This document shows, in pieces, positions 6,657 to 9,537 of a DNA stretch of 9,537 bases. The DNA is from Candidatus Omnitrophota bacterium. Its GTDB lineage: Bacteria > Omnitrophota > Gorgyraeia > Zapsychrales > JANLHA01. Positions within the stretch are counted from its first letter, which is position 1. Each line of letters starts with the position of its first letter. Under the pieces are notes generated by a model. That model searched no databases and was not told where the DNA came from. It saw only the letters and a list, made by a program, of their open reading frames with translations. The stretch spans positions 1 through 9,537 of the forward strand of contig JANLHA010000269.1 in the NCBI GenBank assembly GCA_024653845.1, given 5' to 3'. Both the position numbers and the translations under genes were made by a program.

Positions 6657-7133
6657 ATGAGTGAGTTTTTTGATCAAGAAGCAAAATGTTATTTTGTAAG
6701 AAGTTGGCCAAGCGAGAAAGTTCGACTGTTTTCAAAGTCATCAGATTATGCGTATTACTTGCGGGTCCTGAAAAAATATAAGGCTGAGTACAAATTAAAG
6801 ATTTTTGCATTTTGCCTTATTCCGCAAGGAATTTATTTAATTCTCCAGCCTCGAGGATCCAAAGATTTATCAGATTTTTTAGAGAAAACAATGGATGCGT
6901 ATTACTTGAGACTTGTCCAAGATGGCCAAGAGGTCAAATTTATAAGAAATATTGTTAAAGATACTCAAGACCTCGTGGATTGGATCAAATATTTGGAATT
7001 CATTCCTGTGAAGCATGAACTTGCTTTAAGTCCGTTGAGTTACCGCTGGAGCAGTTGCAGTTATCGTGTTCTGGGTGATCAAGGTGGTCTATTAGATAGC
7101 CGACCGCTCTTAACCTCAAGAAACCCTCCCTAA
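6657..7133 (+). CDS. RAYT-like Y1 transposase relative lacking the HUH motif
   Basis: 158 residues from ATG 6657; an in-frame TAG just before it fixes the upstream limit. Architecture follows REP-associated tyrosine transposases. The canonical CLMPNHVHLI strand is replaced by CLIPQGIYLI (53-62), so both metal-binding histidines are lost (Gly58 and Tyr60). A helix with AYYLRLV follows, where the catalytic tyrosine (Tyr82 or Tyr83) would lie. The later signature, EFIPVKHELALSPLSYRWSS then VLG and LLDSRPLL, matches the family's 'NPV..L...P..Y.WSS' tail. The family WQ.RF motif is also not recognisable. The frame is otherwise intact. It is either a decaying transposase or one kept for a non-catalytic role such as binding the neighbouring palindrome. 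A GAGGGA sequence 12 bases upstream may be its Shine-Dalgarno site, within a small hairpin (6629-6644). Confidence 0.75.
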   Translation: MSEFFDQEAKCYFVRSWPSEKVRLFSKSSDYAYYLRVLKKYKAEYKLKIFAFCLIPQGIYLILQPRGSKDLSDFLEKTMDAYYLRLVQDGQEVKFIRNIVKDTQDLVDWIKYLEFIPVKHELALSPLSYRWSSCSYRVLGDQGGLLDSRPLLTSRNPP

Positions 7134-7187
7134 ATATTCCCCGAAGAATCGTATCAATAAAATACCCCATCTAGAAGGAGATTGTTT

Positions 7188-7871
7188 ATGCTTAAGGTCA
7201 AATTTTTTCTAGGAGTTGCTTTATTGTTTTTAGTAGGGATGCCAAGCACGGCGTCGGCTGTGATTCTGATCCATGAAATCCTTGCCGATCCACCGACGGG
7301 GATTTTAGGAGACGCGAATCGAGATGGGATCGCATCTTCCGCGAACGATGAATTCGTTGAGCTATTCAATTCGTCGCTGGGCGCGGTTGACATTTCAGGT
7401 TGGTCCATTAATGATGCGGTGCGGGAGCGGCACGTTTTTTTCGGAGGGACGTTGATCCAACCCCAATCTCTTTTGGTTGTATTTGGTGGCGGGGTGCCTG
7501 ATCTTCCGGGGATTCCTTGGCAAGTGGCTTCCACAGGAACATTGAGTCTTAACAATTCCAATGAAACAGTGACATTGTTGGGATTGCATGACGAATTGAT
7601 CGATCAGGTCTTTTTTGGAAGTGAGGGAGGGAATGATCAATCGCTGGTGCGCTCGCCGGAGGCTGGGAAGAATCTTTTTATTAAGCATATGCTTTTAGAT
7701 AATGCTCAAGATCGACGCTATTCACCGGGAGAATTTATCAATCCACCTATTGTTGCAGCAGCTCAACCGCCAGCCACAGCCGCTGTTCCGGAGCCAGCGA
7801 CGATCGGATACTTAACCATTGGCTTCATTTCTTATTATGCGGTTCGACGAAGAGAAAAAGGAGTGGTCTAG
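7188..7871 (+). CDS. Lamin-tail-domain protein with PEP-CTERM sorting signal
   Basis: 227 residues from ATG 7188, which has AAGGAG seven bases upstream; a TTG at 7182 is in frame but is not needed. A signal peptide ends near STASA (residue 24). Residues ~25-180 form a lamin-tail (LTD) domain: ILIHEILADPP, GDANRDG, DEFVELFNSS, VDISGW, RHVFFGGT, LLVVFGGG, LSLNNSNETVTLLG and YSPGEF. An Ala/Pro linker precedes VPEPAT (200-205), a hydrophobic segment and RRR near the end, the tripartite PEP-CTERM signal cut by exosortase. The protein is therefore exported and probably delivered to the surface or an extracellular polysaccharide matrix; no exosortase gene is in this window. LTD domains outside the nucleus are often linked to surface adhesion or extracellular enzymes, so the precise role is unknown. 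It ends at a strong terminator. Confidence 0.9.
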   Translation: MLKVKFFLGVALLFLVGMPSTASAVILIHEILADPPTGILGDANRDGIASSANDEFVELFNSSLGAVDISGWSINDAVRERHVFFGGTLIQPQSLLVVFGGGVPDLPGIPWQVASTGTLSLNNSNETVTLLGLHDELIDQVFFGSEGGNDQSLVRSPEAGKNLFIKHMLLDNAQDRRYSPGEFINPPIVAAAQPPATAAVPEPATIGYLTIGFISYYAVRRREKGVV

Positions 7872-7876
7872 AAAAT

Positions 7877-7924
7877 AAAATAGGCTACTTTCAAGAATAT
7901 TAGTTCTAGAGAGTAGCCTATTTT
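7877..7924. terminator. Bidirectional intrinsic terminator, perfect 13-bp stem
   Basis: AAAATAGGCTACT (7877-7889) and AGTAGCCTATTTT (7912-7924) are exact reverse complements with a 22-base loop. A/T runs on the outer sides serve as U tracts for both strands. It lies between the stop codons of the PEP-CTERM gene (7871) and the convergent PagL-like gene (7927). Confidence 0.92.
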
Positions 7925-7926
7925 TA

Positions 7927-8532
7927 TTAATACAATAACGTAATCCCGCCCAAAATCATATCGCCCGTAATTCCTCCATTCCGAAGATCTCGTAAATCTA
8001 AATCAGAAACGTGAGTGCGACGGTATCCAAGACTCAATATTTTGTTGTCATCAACTTTGAATCGCACGCCACCGCCGCCCTGATCAAAGAAATTGAATCC
8101 CACTTTTTCTTGTTCATATGTTTCCGCGCCAAAATACATAGGACCTGCACCCAATTCTCCGTAGAGAGCCCAGCGTTGTGTCACAGGATAGGAATAATTA
8201 AAAAGGAAAACAAGCCCGCCGCCATAGGTTTGTTCAGGATCACGAAAGAAAGTAAAGAATGGTTCGACGACAAATTGAATCGTGCCTTTATGGTCTCCAA
8301 GATGGAGGAGATCATTCATTTTGTAACCCAAATCAACAAGGATCAAATCCATTTTGAGGTCGGTGTTTTTGTTGACGGGGCTTAGTTCGGCAAAATTATA
8401 TCCATAACGCAAGCTGATTTCATCGGGGCGAAAAGGAGAAGTGGATTCGGGTGAGTCATCAGCGATAACGGCGCATGTTAAGATCAGGGCGGACAAGGAC
8501 GTGAACATCAAGGTTTTAAAAAGTTTTTTCAT
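7927..8532 (-). CDS. PagL-like outer-membrane beta-barrel (acyloxyacyl hydrolase family)
   Basis: 201 residues from ATG 8532, with AAAAAGGA six bases upstream. Residues 1-24 are a signal peptide (MKKLFKTLMF, then TCAVIA). The mature part alternates short amphipathic strands with Gly/aromatic turns (LRYGYNFAEL, GGGLVFLFNYSYP, YGELGAGPMYFG) and ends in LLY, a typical terminal aromatic of an outer-membrane barrel. YRRTHVSDLDLRDLRNGG near the end matches the PagL 'YR..H.SN.....N.G' region, keeping His174 and Ser176 of the catalytic set but with Asp177 where Asn is usual. PagL removes the 3-position acyl chain of lipid A in the outer membrane; activity here is likely but unproven. The acidic third residue of PagL is not obvious. 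It could instead be a non-enzymatic small barrel of similar fold. Confidence 0.7.
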   Translation of the reverse strand: MKKLFKTLMFTSLSALILTCAVIADDSPESTSPFRPDEISLRYGYNFAELSPVNKNTDLKMDLILVDLGYKMNDLLHLGDHKGTIQFVVEPFFTFFRDPEQTYGGGLVFLFNYSYPVTQRWALYGELGAGPMYFGAETYEQEKVGFNFFDQGGGGVRFKVDDNKILSLGYRRTHVSDLDLRDLRNGGITGDMILGGITLLY

Positions 8533-8577
8533 AGGAGATCCTTTTTGAAGTGATCGTTAAAAAACTAAAGTGCTTTC

Positions 8578-8607
8578 ATTATACAAAATAACATCCTATG
8601 TATTTAA
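8578..8607 (-). promoter_or_regulatory. Possible promoter of the PagL-like gene
   Basis: On the minus strand a perfect -10 box TATAAT lies at 8583-8578. The best -35 candidate, TTAAAT (8607-8602), is weak at an 18-base spacing. Transcription would start near 8571, about 39 bases before ATG 8532. Confidence 0.45.
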
Positions 8608-8634
8608 ATATTTTTGTTTTTTTTCTTCTCCATG

Positions 8635-8651
8635 ATGACAACTGATGTCAT
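8635..8651. promoter_or_regulatory. Short inverted repeat upstream of the YfiR-like gene, possible operator
   Basis: ATGACA (8635-8640) and TGTCAT (8646-8651) are inverted around ACTGA. It sits about 50 bases before ATG 8703, in the divergent region between the PagL-like and YfiR-like genes, next to a CATAAT that could be a -10 box. The arms are short and a chance origin is quite possible. Confidence 0.25.
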
Positions 8652-8702
8652 AATGCCATTATTAATAAGCAGTTAAATGTTCTTTAACCATGCGAATCCA
8701 AG

Positions 8703-9254
8703 ATGAGAATGTGGCAACCCGCGATTCTCTTTTTTAATTTTATGATGATAGGGGGTTTCCTTCTATCCGGCAGTTCCCTTTCCCTCGCCGAGCAGCTTCC
8801 TTCACAGGAATATGTCCGCAAGGCTGGTCTTCTTTATAATTTTGCAAGATTTATCGAATGGCCCCGTACAGCTTATCCTAACGAAGATGAATTTATCATT
8901 GGTGTTCTTGGAGAAGATCCTTTTAAAGAAGCTCTAGAGCCACTCACTGAAAAAATGATTGAGGGTCGTCAAATCAGGATTGAGCGATATCCCAGCATTG
9001 AGGACATTGATTTTTGTCAAATCCTCTACATCACTCCTTTAGCAGCGGATCAGATGAAAAAAGATTTTGACGTCCTTGCCTCGCGAAGTATTTTGACGGT
9101 GGGGGAGAGAAGTGATTTTGTTCAGTCTGGAGGAATGATCGGATTGGTTGAAAAAGATGGCGAGATTCATTTTGAAATCAATGTGTCTTCGGCTGAGGCT
9201 GCGCATTTGAACATCAGTTCAAAGTTGCTCACCTTGGCCCAGAAAATTTGGTGA
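8703..9254 (+). CDS. YfiR-family (DUF4154) periplasmic protein
   Basis: 183 residues from ATG 8703; ATG 8709 is an alternative and neither has a clear Shine-Dalgarno sequence. Residues 1-30 are a signal peptide ending near SLAEQ. The family pattern is complete: KAGLLYNFARFIEWP (40-53), IIGVLGEDPF (65-74), ILTVGE (130-135), GGMIGLV (143-149) and IHFEINVSSAEAA followed by LNISSKLLTLAQ. In Pseudomonas, YfiR restrains the membrane diguanylate cyclase YfiN from the periplasm. Here the next gene, two bases downstream, begins like a CHASE8 sensor, the YfiN-type partner domain, so a similar repressor-sensor pairing is expected. The mature protein has a single cysteine (Cys105), so the disulfides described for Pseudomonas YfiR cannot form. 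Confidence 0.92.
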   Translation: MRMWQPAILFFNFMMIGGFLLSGSSLSLAEQLPSQEYVRKAGLLYNFARFIEWPRTAYPNEDEFIIGVLGEDPFKEALEPLTEKMIEGRQIRIERYPSIEDIDFCQILYITPLAADQMKKDFDVLASRSILTVGERSDFVQSGGMIGLVEKDGEIHFEINVSSAEAAHLNISSKLLTLAQKIW

Positions 9255-9256
9255 CA

Positions 9257-9537
9257 ATGACTCATTTGAAGAAAATATCGATCAAAACCAAATTGATTTT
9301 CATCATCATGACAACGGCGATCGCCACGTTGATCTTGACCTGCCTTGCTTTTGTCATCAACGAAACATTTATTTATCGACGACAAATTGTGGAAGATTTT
9401 TCTGTGCATGCCCAGGCCATTGGGGACAATGTGACGGCATCACTCCTTTTTAATGACAAAAAAGCGGCCAATGATATTCTTCAAGTTTTTCGAGATATCA
9501 AAAATATTGTGGCTGTACGATTATATGATGATAAGGG
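9257..9537 (+). CDS. N-terminus of a CHASE8-type membrane sensor protein, cut by the window end
   Basis: 93 codons are visible from ATG 9257, two bases after the YfiR-like stop codon, indicating tight coupling. Residues ~11-34 are a membrane anchor (KLIFIIMTTAIATLILTC). The following periplasmic part, AQAIGDNVTASLLFNDKKAA then VFRDIKNIVAVRLYDDK, matches the start of CHASE8 domains ('I..N..AAL.F.D...A'). CHASE8 is found in YfiN-type diguanylate cyclases and in many histidine kinases; the output domain lies beyond the window, so which one this is cannot be told. The YfiR-like protein encoded just before is its probable periplasmic regulator. Confidence 0.8.
   Translation, partial: MTHLKKISIKTKLIFIIMTTAIATLILTCLAFVINETFIYRRQIVEDFSVHAQAIGDNVTASLLFNDKKAANDILQVFRDIKNIVAVRLYDDK

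Noticed and set aside
7154..7561. 135-codon minus-strand frame under the PEP-CTERM gene
   Set aside because: It is antisense to a convincing LTD/PEP-CTERM gene with a good ribosome site and has no domain of its own.
1..9537. tRNA, rRNA, CRISPR or riboswitch elements
   Set aside because: No cloverleaf, rRNA core sequence, regularly spaced direct repeats or known riboswitch core was recognised on either strand; no gene-free stretch is longer than about 230 bases.

Overview
The window looks like a stretch of chromosome from a Gram-negative, free-living bacterium of moderate GC content. It carries a PEP-CTERM (exosortase-sorted) protein, a small outer-membrane beta-barrel resembling PagL, a YfiR/CHASE8 signalling pair, a two-component system and a RAYT-like Y1 transposase relative. 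Candidate phylum Omnitrophota, or a deltaproteobacterial or Nitrospirota-like lineage, would fit, but this is inferred from gene style and cannot be settled from the sequence alone. No rRNA, tRNA, CRISPR array, phage or plasmid genes were seen.

Layout. (1) 1-1707 (+) is the 3' part of a large secreted modular protein: end of an IPT/TIG-like domain, an Ig/cadherin-like domain, a lectin-like module, a fibronectin type III domain and a second copy of the lectin-like module. A two-way terminator (1724-1777) separates it from the next, convergent operon. (2) 4330-1778 (-) is a compact operon: XRE-cupin regulator, receiver-only response regulator, then a multi-TM histidine kinase. The kinase reading frame is broken at a run of eight G on its coding strand, between the dimerisation domain and the ATPase domain. 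(3) 4331-4555 is an AT-rich divergent control region with a promoter on each strand and two abutting inverted repeats; one repeat touches the -35 box of the rightward promoter. (4) 4556-6512 (+) holds a small helical protein of unknown function that overlaps the start of an exported protein with BNR/YCF48-type repeats and a distinctive C-terminal domain. (5) 6522-7133 holds a nested palindrome followed by a RAYT-like gene whose HUH histidines are gone. (6) 7188-7871 (+) encodes a lamin-tail-domain PEP-CTERM protein and converges, through a perfect two-way terminator, on a PagL-like outer-membrane protein (8532-7927, -). (7) 8703-9537 (+) encodes a YfiR-family periplasmic protein, then the beginning of a CHASE8 membrane sensor cut by the window edge.

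How the parts may work together. The XRE-cupin, receiver and kinase genes are co-transcribed. Neither the receiver nor the kinase has a DNA-binding output, so the XRE-cupin protein is the natural candidate to act at the shared palindromic region and control both its own operon and the divergent exported-protein pair (inference). The YfiR/CHASE8 pair is a second envelope-sensing unit, probably unrelated to the first. The most interesting features are the kinase homopolymer switch or error, the divergent operator, and the HUH-less RAYT beside its palindrome.
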